Below, in pieces: positions 1 through 11,600 of a stretch of 39,469 nt of DNA. The position numbers and the translations under genes were made by a program. Origin of the DNA: an uncultured Lysobacteraceae bacterium (GTDB taxonomy: Bacteria > Pseudomonadota > Gammaproteobacteria > Xanthomonadales > Xanthomonadaceae). The stretch is from assembly GCA_936911875.1 (NCBI GenBank), contig CAKZGB010000005.1, positions 1-39,469 on the forward strand, given 5' to 3'. The notes under the pieces were generated by a model. It made no database searches. It was not told the origin of the DNA and worked only from the letters and a program-made list of their open reading frames with translations. Numbering within the stretch: position 1 is the first letter of the stretch; each line of letters begins with the position of its first letter.

Positions 1-55
1 CGATGGTGCCGACGTTAACGTGCGGCTTGGTGCGTTCAAACTTACCCTTTGCCAT
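1..55 (-). CDS. tuf: Elongation factor Tu, N-terminal fragment
   Basis: Only the first 18 codons are inside the window; the gene runs off the left edge. The readable N-terminus MAKGKFERTKPHVNVGTI is the hallmark start of bacterial EF-Tu, the GTPase that delivers aminoacyl-tRNA to the ribosome. The ATG lies at 53-55. It follows fusA on the same strand after a 128-nt gap, the usual last place in a str operon (rpsL-rpsG-fusA-tuf). No second tuf lies in front of tRNA-Trp/secE at the other end of this ribosomal block, where many proteobacteria keep one. Confidence 0.97.
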   Translation of the reverse strand, partial: MAKGKFERTKPHVNVGTI

Positions 56-110
56 TGTATTAAATCCTAAAAAAGTGAAATCAAAAAATCGGAGAACCGG
101 AACTGTTCTG

Positions 111-175
111 ACTGATTGAGATTTGGGGACGCCGGCGGATTTTTCAATCTCCGGCGCCCCGGTACCTCATTCAGT
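111..175 (-). other. Long imperfect stem-loop between fusA and tuf
   Basis: The fusA-tuf gap holds nested inverted repeats. An outer 10-nt arm (111-120) pairs with 166-175 with one mismatch. An inner GC-rich arm around 125-135 (GGGG, then GCCGG) pairs with 151-160 (CCGGC, then CCCC). No U-run follows in the direction of transcription, so it does not look like a full intrinsic terminator. It could be a processing site, a pausing element or a stabiliser of the fusA 3' end. Function is inference; the complementarity is visible. Confidence 0.55.
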
Positions 176-183
176 CTTCGGCA

Positions 184-2271
<2,088 letters not shown>

Positions 2272-2310
2272 GGGGAACCTTCCAGTTTGTATTGGGTTTG
2301 GATTTCAAGA

Positions 2311-2338
2311 CCGCCCCGCGCACAGTGCGCAGGACGGC
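2311..2338 (-). other. Hairpin between rpsG and fusA
   Basis: The 93-nt rpsG-fusA gap holds a GC-rich inverted repeat centred near 2325: GCGCA and TGCGC arms around a 3-nt CTG loop, with flanking CCGTCC/GGGCGG that can extend the stem. No T-run follows on the minus strand, so termination is unlikely. It may be an RNA processing site inside the str transcript. Confidence 0.45.
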
Positions 2339-2364
2339 ATTGAAGGTTTTGCAACGACCGCTGA

Positions 2365-2832
2365 TTACCAGCGGAAGTGAGCGAAGGCCTTGTTGGCCTC
2401 TGCCATGCGGTGCGTTTCTTCGCGCTTCTTGATGGCGCCGCCACGGTTTTCCGAGGCGTCCAGCAGTTCAGCAGCGAGCTTACGCGGCATCGAGTTTTCA
2501 CCGCGCTTGCGGGCCGATTCAATCAGCCAGCGCATGGCCAGAGCCATACGACGCGATGCGCGCACTTCGACCGGCACCTGATAGGTGGCACCGCCGACGC
2601 GACGCGACTTGACTTCGACGGTCGGAGCGACGTTATCAAGCGCCTTTTCAACCAGTTCGAGAGCATTGCTGTTCTTGGCTTCGATGACGTCCATAGCGCC
2701 GTAGACGATCTTTTCAGCGATCGACTTCTTACCGGACTTCATGACCATGTTGATGAAACGGGCGATCGTTTCGCTACCGTGTTTGGGATCCGGCAGGATC
2801 GAACGCTGGGGGGCGGAACCTTTACGCGACAT
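2365..2832 (-). CDS. rpsG: 30S ribosomal protein S7
   Basis: S7 is a primary 16S rRNA-binding protein that nucleates the 30S head and lines the E site. In E. coli it also represses its own operon by binding the rpsL-rpsG spacer. The 155-residue product (family 150-180) opens MSRKGSAPQR and carries the conserved ARFINMVMKSGKK and GGATYQVPVEV blocks, ending in AFAHFRW. The ATG at 2830-2832 has AAAGG about nine bases upstream. It lies between rpsL and fusA in the standard str order. Confidence 0.98.
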   Translation of the reverse strand: MSRKGSAPQRSILPDPKHGSETIARFINMVMKSGKKSIAEKIVYGAMDVIEAKNSNALELVEKALDNVAPTVEVKSRRVGGATYQVPVEVRASRRMALAMRWLIESARKRGENSMPRKLAAELLDASENRGGAIKKREETHRMAEANKAFAHFRW

Positions 2833-2892
2833 TTTGCGTACCTTTTATTTGAATTTGATGAAACGGGAAACCTGCAAGAGGCGCTGCCTGCA

Positions 2893-2916
2893 CTGGCCGG
2901 TGGGCCACCGCGCCAG
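2893..2916 (-). promoter_or_regulatory. Hairpin in the rpsL-rpsG spacer; candidate S7 control site
   Basis: In the 104-nt gap, arms CTGGC (2893-2897) and GCCAG (2912-2916) enclose CGGTG (2898-2902) pairing with CACCG (2906-2910), leaving a 3-nt loop and one bulged base. In E. coli the rpsL-rpsG spacer is where S7 binds to repress translation of its own operon. Position and stem fit that role, but the sequence was not compared with the known site, so regulation is inference. Confidence 0.4.
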
Positions 2917-2936
2917 GCGGCGCGCGAAATGCAGAA

Positions 2937-3311
2937 TTAAGCCTTCGGACGCTTGGCGCCGTACTTGGAACGGCGTTGGCGACGCTTAGCGACACCGGCG
3001 GCGTCGAGCGAACCGCGGACGGTGTGGTAACGCACACCCGGCAGATCCTTAACGCGGCCGCCGCGAATCAGGACCACGCTGTGTTCCTGCAGGTTGTGGC
3101 CTTCGCCACCGATGTACGAAATGACTTCGTAACCGTTGGTGAGGCGCACCTTGGCCACCTTACGCATAGCCGAGTTCGGCTTTTTCGGGGTGGTGGTGTA
3201 GACGCGGGTGCAAACGCCGCGACGTTGCGGGCAGTTCGCCAAAGCCGGCGAAGTGCTCTTGTAGGTTTCAGGGGTACGCGGCTTGCGGACCAGCTGATTA
3301 ATCGTTGCCAT
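2937..3311 (-). CDS. rpsL: 30S ribosomal protein S12
   Basis: S12 sits at the decoding centre of the 30S subunit and affects accuracy and streptomycin binding. The 124-residue product has family length and the near-invariant segments TTPKKPNSAMRK (including the lysine near residue 43) and GGRVKDLPGVRYH (lysine near 88). Both are the wild-type forms associated with streptomycin sensitivity. The ATG is at 3309-3311 with AGG five bases upstream. It is the first gene of the str operon, preceded by a leader of about 295 nt and its own promoter rather than directly by rpoC. Confidence 0.98.
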   Translation of the reverse strand: MATINQLVRKPRTPETYKSTSPALANCPQRRGVCTRVYTTTPKKPNSAMRKVAKVRLTNGYEVISYIGGEGHNLQEHSVVLIRGGRVKDLPGVRYHTVRGSLDAAGVAKRRQRRSKYGAKRPKA

Positions 3312-3606
3312 GGTTACCTATGTGCTCTGATAAAGAAAAAAGAAGGTTGTTTTAGGCCTTGCTGTCGGTGAAAACACCAAGAACCCGGGATAAAGCGAAA
3401 AACTGAAAAGCAAAAAGAGGACAGCCTGCGACGGGCCTCTTGGGCCTGCAAGCTAGTCCTTATTCCCGTGCTCGGGACACCCGAAGGCAGCCAAACACAG
3501 GGGAAAACGGCGATCCCGCCAATCCTTTGGTCCCAACACGCGGCAAATCCGTTTAGCCGCTTTTGGTGATCTGGGGTGGCCCGAAATCCGTTCGGATCCA
3601 CCGCGA
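3312..3606 (-). promoter_or_regulatory. Long 5' leader of the str operon with attenuator-like hairpin
   Basis: From the predicted start site near 3606 to the rpsL ATG there are about 295 nt without a convincing gene. On the minus strand a perfect TCCCG/CGGGA hairpin lies at 3464-3477. Downstream of it, AGAGG and CCTCT arms (3436-3440 and 3416-3420, possibly extended by GCC/GGC) are followed directly by TTTTTGCTTTT. That stem-plus-U-run is a weak intrinsic-terminator shape in a leader, consistent with attenuation. The small open frames overlapping this stretch look like noise. Confidence 0.4.
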
Positions 3607-3612
3607 GGCCAT

Positions 3613-3641
3613 ATTCTATCAGAAAATCTAGGGCTGCGCAC
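3613..3641 (-). promoter_or_regulatory. Predicted sigma-70 promoter of the rpsL-rpsG-fusA-tuf operon
   Basis: Read on the minus strand, GTGCGC (3641-3636) is separated by 17 nt from TAGAAT (3618-3613). The -35 region and the following bases closely match those of the rplK promoter at 15652-15680, which raises confidence. The -35 box lies inside the last codons of the DUF4442 gene and the -10 box just past its stop codon. Confidence 0.6.
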
Positions 3642-4161
3642 GTTCCCGGCGCATCGCCAATTTGGCCCGGTAGTGGTCCTTGGTGGCCACATATAAAGTC
3701 TTGGTCACCGTCGAATAGACCGTCTTGCCGTCCCTACCCGTCAAATCGGTGACTTTCTCCCACAGAATCTCGCCCTGCTCGGCCACTTGTGCCCGGATGG
3801 CGCTCAGTTCGTCCTCGGAATAGATGAAGTTCGCCACGACGTCCTGATAGGCCGGCCGGCGGAATTGGATCCTGGCTTCCTTGTCCCAGACCACATAGTC
3901 ATCGCCAAGGATGCGCAGCAGTTGCACCATCGGAATCGGGTCGACCGCGGAAAACAGGCTGCCGCCGAAGATCGAGCCGACGTAGTTGCGGTTTTTCCAG
4001 CTGATGGGTAATTCGACGTGGACGCGGTGCAGGTCCGGCGTCACCTCGGTGATGGGGGCTGTGGTCCGGCGGAACATCGGCGACAGGTTGAAGCCCCACT
4101 TGAACAAGGTGGCGGGTTCAAAATGGCGCTCCAGCGCTCCCATGATGGCTCGGTAATTCAT
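3628..4161 (-). CDS. DUF4442 hotdog-fold protein (thioesterase-like)
   Basis: The product of about 177 residues resembles the DUF4442 family, hotdog-fold proteins related to acyl-CoA thioesterases. Typical segments are a glycine/serine stretch in RNYVGSIFGGSLFSAVDP followed by PMVQLLRILG, and a strand containing VWDKEARIQFRRPA. No function is established here; a soluble thioesterase or acyl-binding role is a family-level guess. The ATG at 4159-4161 (MNYRAIMG) is chosen because an upstream extension would run toward the promoter and rpoC terminator region; TGGA lies four bases before it. It sits between the rpoC terminator and the str promoter, whose -35 box overlaps its 3' end. A -10-like TACAAT at 4196-4191 suggests it is transcribed separately. 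Xanthomonads usually have rpsL directly after rpoC, so this looks like an insertion. Confidence 0.8.
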   Translation of the reverse strand: MNYRAIMGALERHFEPATLFKWGFNLSPMFRRTTAPITEVTPDLHRVHVELPISWKNRNYVGSIFGGSLFSAVDPIPMVQLLRILGDDYVVWDKEARIQFRRPAYQDVVANFIYSEDELSAIRAQVAEQGEILWEKVTDLTGRDGKTVYSTVTKTLYVATKDHYRAKLAMRRERAQP

Positions 4162-4190
4162 TATTCCATTCGGGTTCGTACGGTTTGAAC

Positions 4191-4196
4191 ATTGTA
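4191..4196 (-). promoter_or_regulatory. Candidate -10 box for the DUF4442 gene
   Basis: TACAAT on the minus strand (4196-4191) lies about 30 nt before the chosen ATG, downstream of the rpoC terminator. No good -35 hexamer is visible 16-18 nt upstream, where the terminator U-run lies. Support comes only from the -10 match and its position. Confidence 0.35.
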
Positions 4197-4208
4197 CCGA
4201 GGACCCAA

Positions 4209-4240
4209 AGAAAAAGGCCACCGGATCCGGTGGCCTTTTC
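4209..4240 (-). terminator. Intrinsic terminator after rpoC
   Basis: A perfect 20-bp palindrome at 4216-4235 (GGCCACCGGA and its complement) is followed on the minus strand by TTTTTCTTT. It starts about 25 nt beyond the rpoC stop. It separates the rpoBC transcript from the DUF4442 gene. An A/T stretch on the other side could let it work in both directions. Confidence 0.9.
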
Positions 4241-4260
4241 TGAGGCGAACAGCGCGAAGA

Positions 4261-7200
4261 TTACTCTTCGATGATGCTGTCGATGCCGTTGTCGGCGATA
4301 TCTTCCTCGATCATCATGATCTCGGCGGTATCGGCGACGGGTGCATCGCTGTCATCCACTGCGGCCATGTCGTTGAGATCGATCATCTCTTCGACAATTT
4401 CGCTGGCCGGGGTGGCCGACAACACGTCGAGGTCTGCATCGCTGAAGCCCAGCGTGCTCGCCTGCTGACGGGCCTTGTGATACGCCAAGCCGGTACCGGC
4501 TGGAATCAGTCGGCCGACGATGACGTTTTCCTTCAGGCCGCGCAGCGTATCGCGGGTGCCGCGGACAGCCGCTTCGGTCAGCACGCGGGTCGTTTCCTGG
4601 AACGATGCCGCCGAGATGAACGATTCGGTTGCCAGCGATGCCTTCGTGATACCCAACAGCACCGGCAGGTACTTGGCCGGGCTCTCGTTGCGGGTGACCA
4701 GCTTGGCGTTCTCTTCGACAACGCGCTGACGTTCGAGCTGTTCACCGGCAAAGTACTTGGAGTCGCCCTGATCGGTGATTTCAACCTTACGCAGCATCTG
4801 ACGCACGATCACTTCGATGTGCTTGTCGTTGATCTTGACGCCCTGCAGACGGTAAACGTCCTGGATTTCCTTGGTCAGGTACACGGCCAGCGGTTCGACG
4901 CCGAGCAGACGCAGGATGTCCTGCGGTGCGGGTTCGCCGTCCACCAGGGTGTCGCCCTTGGTCACGTGTTCGCCTTCGAACACGATCACTTGGCGGTACT
5001 TCGGAATCAGTTCTTCGTAATCTTCACCGTCGGTCGGCTTGATGATCAGACGTTGCTTGCCCTTGGTGTCCTTACCGAAGCTGACGACGCCGGAGATTTC
5101 AGCCAGGATGGCCGCATCCTTCGGACGGCGGGCTTCGAACAGGTCGGCAACGCGCGGCAGACCACCGGTGATGTCGCGGGTCTTCGAAGCTTCCTGCGGA
5201 ATCTTAGCGACCACGTCACCAACGCTGACCGGAGCGCCATCGGCCAGGTTCACGACCGACTTTGGCGGCAGCAGGTACTGTGCCGGCAGATCGGTACCCG
5301 GGATGTTCAGATCGTTGCCCTTCTTGTCCACGATGCGGACGGTCGGACGCAGATCCTTGCCTTGCGAGCCACGACGCTTCGGATCGGTGATTTCACGCGA
5401 GCTCATACCCGTCAGGTCATCGACCTTTTGCGAGACGGTCACGCCATCGACAAAGTCAACGAAGCGGATGAAGCCTTCGACTTCCGACACGATCGGGTGG
5501 TTATGCGGATCCCAAGTGGCGATGGTCTGACCGGCGGTGACCTTAGCGCCTTCCTTGACGGACAGCGAGGCACCGTAAGCGATCTTGTAACGCTCACGTT
5601 CACGGCCGTGATCATCGAGCACCGAGATTTCGCCCGAACGCGACACAGCAACCAGGTTGCCCTTGGTCTGTTCGACGAACTTGACGTTATCGCTGAACTT
5701 GACGCTACCGGTCGTCTTGATGGTGATGTTATCGATAGCAGCAGCACGCGATGCGGCACCACCGATGTGGAAGGTACGCATGGTCAGCTGGGTACCCGGC
5801 TCACCGATGGATTGCGCGGCGACGACGCCGACGGCTTCACCATGGTTGACCAGATGGCCGCGGGCCAGGTCACGACCGTAGCAATGCGCACAGACGCCGA
5901 AGTCGGCTTCGCACGAAATGGTCGAACGGACCTTGATCGACTGCACACCGGCATCTTCAAGCACCTGCACCCACTGCTCGTCGAGCAGCGTGTTGCGGGT
6001 CACGATCGGATCTTCGGTGTTGCCCGGCAGGAACACGTCTTCGGCCACAACGCGGCCAAGTACGCGATCGCGCAACGGTTCAACGACGTCACCGCCTTCG
6101 ACGATCGGAGTCATGGTCAGACCATGTTCCGTACCGCAGTCGTCTTGGGTGATCACGACGTCTTGCGCCACGTCCACCAGACGACGGGTCAGGTAACCCG
6201 AGTTCGCCGTCTTCAGCGCGGTATCGGCCAGACCCTTACGTGCACCGTGGGTCGAGATGAAGTATTGAAGAACGTTCAGACCTTCGCGGAAGTTCGCGGT
6301 AATCGGCGTTTCAATAATCGAGCCGTCCGGCTTGGCCATCAGGCCACGCATACCGGCGAGCTGACGGATCTGAGCTTGCGAACCACGCGCACCCGAGTCG
6401 GCCATGATGTAAATGGAGTTCATGGACTTCTGGTCGATGGTTTCGCCTGCGGCGTTCTCGACCTTTTCGGTACCGATGGTTTCCATCATCGCCTTGGCGA
6501 TGCGTTCGTTGGTGCGCGACCAGATATCGACGACCTTGTTGTAGCGTTCGCCGCTGGTGACCAGACCGCCTTGGTACTGTTCCTGGATGTCCAGCACTTC
6601 GCTTTCGGCTTCGGCCAGAATCGAGGTCTTTTCGTCCGGGATGATCATGTCATCGATACCGATGGACACACCGGCGCGGGTTGCGTAAGCAAAACCGGTG
6701 TACATCAGCTGGTCGGCGAACACGACCGTGTCCTTCAGGCCCAGACGGCGGTAGCACGAGTTGATCAGACGCGAGATGTTCTTCTTGGTCAGCTCAACGT
6801 TAGCCAGTTCGAACGGCAGACCCTTCGGCAGGATTTCCTGCAGCAGAGCGCGACCCACCGTGGTATCCACCACCGAGGTCTTTTCGGAACGCTCACCGTT
6901 TTCATCAATGACGGTTTCGGTGATACGCACTTTGCACTTGGCATGCAGTTCGACAACGCGGTTGTCATAGGCGCGCTTCACTTCGGACAAGTTAGCGAAG
7001 GCCATGCCCTCACCCTTCTTGTTCACCAGTGCACGGGTCATGTAGTACAGACCCAACACGACGTCCTGCGACGGCACGATGATCGGCTCGCCGTTGGCCG
7101 GCGACAGGATGTTGTTCGATGCCATCATCAGCGCACGGGCTTCGAGCTGTGCTTCGAGCGACAGCGGCACGTGAACAGCCATCTGGTCACCGTCGAAGTC

Positions 7201-8577
7201 GGCGTTGAATGCAGTACACACCAGCGGATGCAGCTGGATGGCCTTGCCTTCAATCAGCACCGGTTCGAATGCCTGGATACCCAGACGGTGCAGCGTCGGC
7301 GCACGGTTCAGCAGCACCGGATGTTCGCGGATGACTTCTTCAAGGATGTCCCACACGACCGGTTCTTCGCGTTCCACCATCTTCTTGGCAGCCTTGATCG
7401 TCGAGGCGAGATCACGCTGTTGCAGCTTGGCAAAGATGAAGGGCTTGAACAGTTCCAGCGCCATCTTCTTTGGCAGACCGCACTGATGCAGCTTGAGGTA
7501 CGGACCGACCACGATGACCGAACGGCCCGAGTAGTCAACGCGCTTGCCGAGCAGGTTCTGACGGAAGCGGCCTTGCTTACCCTTGATCATGTCGGCGAGC
7601 GACTTGAGCGGGCGCTTGTTGGTGCCGGTGATGGCACGGCCGCGACGGCCGTTGTCCATCAGGGCATCGACGGATTCCTGCAGCATGCGCTTTTCGTTGC
7701 GCACGATGATTTCAGGCGCATTGAGTTCAAGCAGACGACGCAGACGGTTGTTACGGTTGATGACGCGACGGTACAGATCGTTCAGATCGGACGTAGCGAA
7801 ACGGCCGCCATCGAGCGGAACCAGCGGACGCAGATCCGGCGGCAGCACCGGCAGCACGGTCAGCACCATCCACTCCGGCTTGTTGCCGGATTCCATAAAG
7901 GCTTCGATCAGCTTGATGCGCTTGGTGAGGCGCTTGAGCTTGGTTTCCGAACCGGTCGTGGCGATCTCTTCGCGCAGACGGACCATTTCCGACGGCAAAT
8001 CGATCGAACGCAGCAGGTCGTAAACGGCTTCGGCACCCATGGCTGCATCGAACTGGCCTTGATGCTCAGCGCGGGCCTTGAGGTATTCCTCTTCGGTCAG
8101 CAGCTGGCCGCGTTCCAGATCGGTCATCTTGGGATCGGTGACGACGAACGCTTCGAAATACAGGATCTTTTCGATATCGCGCAGCGTCATGTCCAGCATC
8201 AGACCCATGCGCGACGGCAGGGACTTCAGGAACCAGATGTGAGCAACAGGCGACGCCAGGTCGATGTGACCCATGCGTTCACGACGGACCTTGGCCAGAG
8301 CGACTTCGGTACCGCACTTTTCGCACTTCACGCCGCGATGCTTCAGGCGCTTGTACTTGCCGCACAGGCATTCGTAATCCTTAATCGGACCGAAGATGGC
8401 GGCACAGAACAGACCGTCACGTTCCGGCTTAAAGGTACGGTAGTTGATGGTTTCCGGCTTTTTGACTTCGCCGTACGACCACGATTGGATCTGTTCCGGC
8501 GAGGCCAGCGCGATCTTGATCGAGTCGAACTCGAGCGATTGGCGCGCCGGTTGGTACATCTTTAGCAAATCTTTCAT
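4261..8577 (-). CDS. rpoC: DNA-directed RNA polymerase subunit beta'
   Basis: Beta' forms half of the RNA polymerase active centre, holds the catalytic Mg2+ and binds sigma. The product has 1438 residues, slightly longer than E. coli's 1407. The N-terminal zinc ribbon has cysteines at 70, 72, 85 and 88. The catalytic NADFDGDQ motif lies near residue 460. The second zinc site (DDCGTEHG, then CEADFGVCAHC) lies near 810-895. The bridge-helix/trigger-loop region includes GEAVGVVAAQSIGEPGTQ. The C-terminus ends in an acidic tail rich in D and E (last about 35 residues), which may explain the extra length. It starts 50 nt after the rpoB stop and ends before a strong terminator. Confidence 0.98.
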   Translation of the reverse strand: MKDLLKMYQPARQSLEFDSIKIALASPEQIQSWSYGEVKKPETINYRTFKPERDGLFCAAIFGPIKDYECLCGKYKRLKHRGVKCEKCGTEVALAKVRRERMGHIDLASPVAHIWFLKSLPSRMGLMLDMTLRDIEKILYFEAFVVTDPKMTDLERGQLLTEEEYLKARAEHQGQFDAAMGAEAVYDLLRSIDLPSEMVRLREEIATTGSETKLKRLTKRIKLIEAFMESGNKPEWMVLTVLPVLPPDLRPLVPLDGGRFATSDLNDLYRRVINRNNRLRRLLELNAPEIIVRNEKRMLQESVDALMDNGRRGRAITGTNKRPLKSLADMIKGKQGRFRQNLLGKRVDYSGRSVIVVGPYLKLHQCGLPKKMALELFKPFIFAKLQQRDLASTIKAAKKMVEREEPVVWDILEEVIREHPVLLNRAPTLHRLGIQAFEPVLIEGKAIQLHPLVCTAFNADFDGDQMAVHVPLSLEAQLEARALMMASNNILSPANGEPIIVPSQDVVLGLYYMTRALVNKKGEGMAFANLSEVKRAYDNRVVELHAKCKVRITETVIDENGERSEKTSVVDTTVGRALLQEILPKGLPFELANVELTKKNISRLINSCYRRLGLKDTVVFADQLMYTGFAYATRAGVSIGIDDMIIPDEKTSILAEAESEVLDIQEQYQGGLVTSGERYNKVVDIWSRTNERIAKAMMETIGTEKVENAAGETIDQKSMNSIYIMADSGARGSQAQIRQLAGMRGLMAKPDGSIIETPITANFREGLNVLQYFISTHGARKGLADTALKTANSGYLTRRLVDVAQDVVITQDDCGTEHGLTMTPIVEGGDVVEPLRDRVLGRVVAEDVFLPGNTEDPIVTRNTLLDEQWVQVLEDAGVQSIKVRSTISCEADFGVCAHCYGRDLARGHLVNHGEAVGVVAAQSIGEPGTQLTMRTFHIGGAASRAAAIDNITIKTTGSVKFSDNVKFVEQTKGNLVAVSRSGEISVLDDHGRERERYKIAYGASLSVKEGAKVTAGQTIATWDPHNHPIVSEVEGFIRFVDFVDGVTVSQKVDDLTGMSSREITDPKRRGSQGKDLRPTVRIVDKKGNDLNIPGTDLPAQYLLPPKSVVNLADGAPVSVGDVVAKIPQEASKTRDITGGLPRVADLFEARRPKDAAILAEISGVVSFGKDTKGKQRLIIKPTDGEDYEELIPKYRQVIVFEGEHVTKGDTLVDGEPAPQDILRLLGVEPLAVYLTKEIQDVYRLQGVKINDKHIEVIVRQMLRKVEITDQGDSKYFAGEQLERQRVVEENAKLVTRNESPAKYLPVLLGITKASLATESFISAASFQETTRVLTEAAVRGTRDTLRGLKENVIVGRLIPAGTGLAYHKARQQASTLGFSDADLDVLSATPASEIVEEMIDLNDMAAVDDSDAPVADTAEIMMIEEDIADNGIDSIIEE

Positions 8578-8627
8578 TTCTTATCTCCGGATGGAGTGAA
8601 GTTGGACGTGGAGGGATCGGAAGGCGA

Positions 8628-11600
8628 TTACGCGCCTTCCAGCTCCATGTCGATGCCGAGCGATTGGATTTCCTTCCGCAGAACGTTGAAGGATTCCGGC
8701 ACGCCGGCCACGGTTTCGTACTCGCCGTCCACGATGTTCTTGTACATCTGGTTGCGGCCGGCCACGTCGTCGGACTTGACCGTGAGCATTTCCTGCAGCG
8801 TGTACGCTGCACCGTAAGCCTCGAGTGCCCAGACTTCCATTTCGCCGAAACGCTGACCGCCGAACTGTGCCTTGCCGCCCAGCGGTTGCTGCGTGACGAG
8901 CGAGTACGGACCGGTCGAACGGGCGTGCATCTTGTCGTCGACCAAGTGGTTCAGCTTGAGCATGTGCATGTAGCCGACAGTGACCGGACGGTCGAAGGCT
9001 TCACCGGTACGACCGTCGTACAGCGTGGTCTGACCGCTGGTCGGCAGTTCGGCCAACTCGAGCATGCGCTTGATTTCAGCTTCGTTGGCACCGTCGAACA
9101 CCGGCGTTGCCATCGGCACACCGTCGGTCAGGTTGCCGGCCAGAACCAGCAGTTCCTCATCCGTAAACGACGCCAGATCCACACGCGTACCGTGATCGGC
9201 CTTGTCGTGGTTGTAGATGTCGTTGAGGTACGAACGCAGTTCCTTGATGTTGGCGTTATCGCGCATCATGCGATCGATCTTGCGACCCAGACCCTTAGCG
9301 GCCCAGCCCAAGTGGACTTCGAGCACCTGACCGATGTTCATACGCGAAGGCACGCCCAGCGGGTTCAGCACCACGTCGACGGTCTGACCGTCGGCCATGT
9401 ACGGCATGTCCTGCACCGGAACGATGGTGGACACGACACCCTTGTTACCGTGGCGGCCGGCCATCTTGTCACCCGGTTGGATGCGACGCTTAACAGCCAG
9501 GAAGACCTTGACCATCTTGAGCACGCCCGGTGCCAGATCGTCACCTTGCATGATCTTGCCGCGCTTCACTTCCTTGCGCTTTTCGAACTCGGCCTTGTGG
9601 GCTTCGAGTTGAGCTTGAGCAGTTTCCAGAGCTTCGGCAGCCGACTCGTCCTTCATGCGGAACGAGAACCAGTCTTTTTGTGCGACCTGATCCAGCGTCA
9701 GCGACGACAGGGTTTCACCCTTCTTGACGCCGTTGCCACCGTTGACCACCTTGCCCAGCAGCTGCGAACGCAGACGGGCAAAAATGGCGGCTTCAAGGAT
9801 GCGGTACTGATCGTCGAAGTCCTTGTTGACCCGCACGATTTCATCGTGCTGAATCTTCTTGGCGCGTTCGTCACGATCGACACCGTCGCGGGTAAAGACT
9901 TGCACGTCAATGACGACGCCGTCCATGCCCGGCGGCACGCGCAGCGAGCTGTCCTTAACGTCCGATGCCTTCTCACCGAAGATGGCGCGCAGCAGCTTTT
10001 CTTCCGGCGTCAGTTGCGACTCGCCCTTCGGCGTGACCTTACCGACCAGAATGTCACCGGCGCGAACTTCGGCACCGATGTACACCACGCCCGACTGATC
10101 CAGACGGTTCAGTGCAGACTCGGCCACATTCGGGATGTCGGCGGTGATTTCTTCGGAACCGAGCTTGGTGTCACGAGCTTGGACCGTCAGTTCTTCGATG
10201 TGGATGGTGGTGTAACGGTCTTCCTGGACGACGCGTTCCGAGAGCAGGATCGAGTCTTCGAAGTTGTAACCGTTCCAGGGCATGAACGCGACCAGCATGT
10301 TCTGACCCAGAGCCAATTCACCGATGTCGGTCGAAGGACCGTCGGCCAGCACATCGCCACGTTCGATCTTGTCGCCCACCTTCACCAGAGGAGTCTGGTT
10401 GATACAGGTGTTCTGGTTCGAACGGGTGTACTTGATCAGGTTGTAGATGTCCACGCCGGCATCGTTACCGCCGGTCAGTTCGGACTCGCTCACCTTGACC
10501 ACGATACGGGCAGCGTCGATCTGTTCGACCACACCACCGCGCAGCGCATTCACGGTCACACCGGAGTCACGTGCCACAGCACGTTCAATACCGGTACCGA
10601 CCAGCGGCTTTTGCGAACGCAGCGTCGGGACGGCCTGACGTTGCATGTTGGCGCCCATCAATGCACGGTTGGCGTCGTCGTGCTCCAGGAACGGAACCAA
10701 TGCGGCAGCGACCGAAACGGTCTGCATCGGCGACACGTCCATGTAATCGATTTCGCTTGGCGGCTTGAGCAGGAATTCACCCTGATAACGGCAGTCCACG
10801 AACGGAACGGTGATCTTGCCCTTGCCATCTTGCGGTGCAAAGGCCTGTGCAATCACGTATTCGTTTTCTTCGATGGCGGACAGGTATTCGATCTGATCGG
10901 TGACCTTGCCGTCGACAACCTTGCGGTACGGAGTTTCGAGGAAGCCGTACTTGTTGGTGCGAGCGTACACAGCCAGCGAGTTGATCAGGCCGATGTTCGG
11001 ACCTTCAGGCGTTTCGATCGTACAGACGCGACCGTAATGGGTCGGGTGCACGTCGCGCACTTCGAAGCCGGCGCGTTCGCGGGTCAGACCGCCCGGACCC
11101 AGTGCCGAGACGCGACGCTTGTGGGTCACTTCGGACAGCGGGTTGTTCTGGTCCATGAATTGCGACAGCTGCGAGGAGCCGAAGAATTCCTTCATGGAAG
11201 CCGCAACCGGCTTGGCGTTGATCAGTTCCTGCGGAGTCAGACCTTCGGACTCGGCCATCGACAGGCGTTCCTTGACGGCACGTTCCACGCGGACCAGGCC
11301 GACGCGGAAGGTGTTTTCGGCCATTTCACCGACCGAACGCACACGGCGGTTGCCGAGGTGGTCGATGTCATCGACGACGCCGCGACCGTTACGGATCTCG
11401 GACAGTGCCTTGACCACTTCGAGGATGTCGGAGCGATCGCCGAACTCTTCGCGCAGTGCAACGCTTTCTGCATCCTTGCGATCTGCAAAGTACTTGGCGT
11501 CATACAGTACCGAAGCGCCTTCGGTCTCTTTACGACCCAGGCGACGGTTGAACTTCATGCGACCAACGGCCGACAGGTCGTAACGGTCGAAGGTGAAGAA

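Noticed and set aside
4192..8565. 1457-codon open frame opposite rpoC
   Set aside because: It mirrors the whole of rpoC and reflects strong codon bias (few TTA, CTA or TCA codons in rpoC). It has no recognisable domain and no ribosome site.
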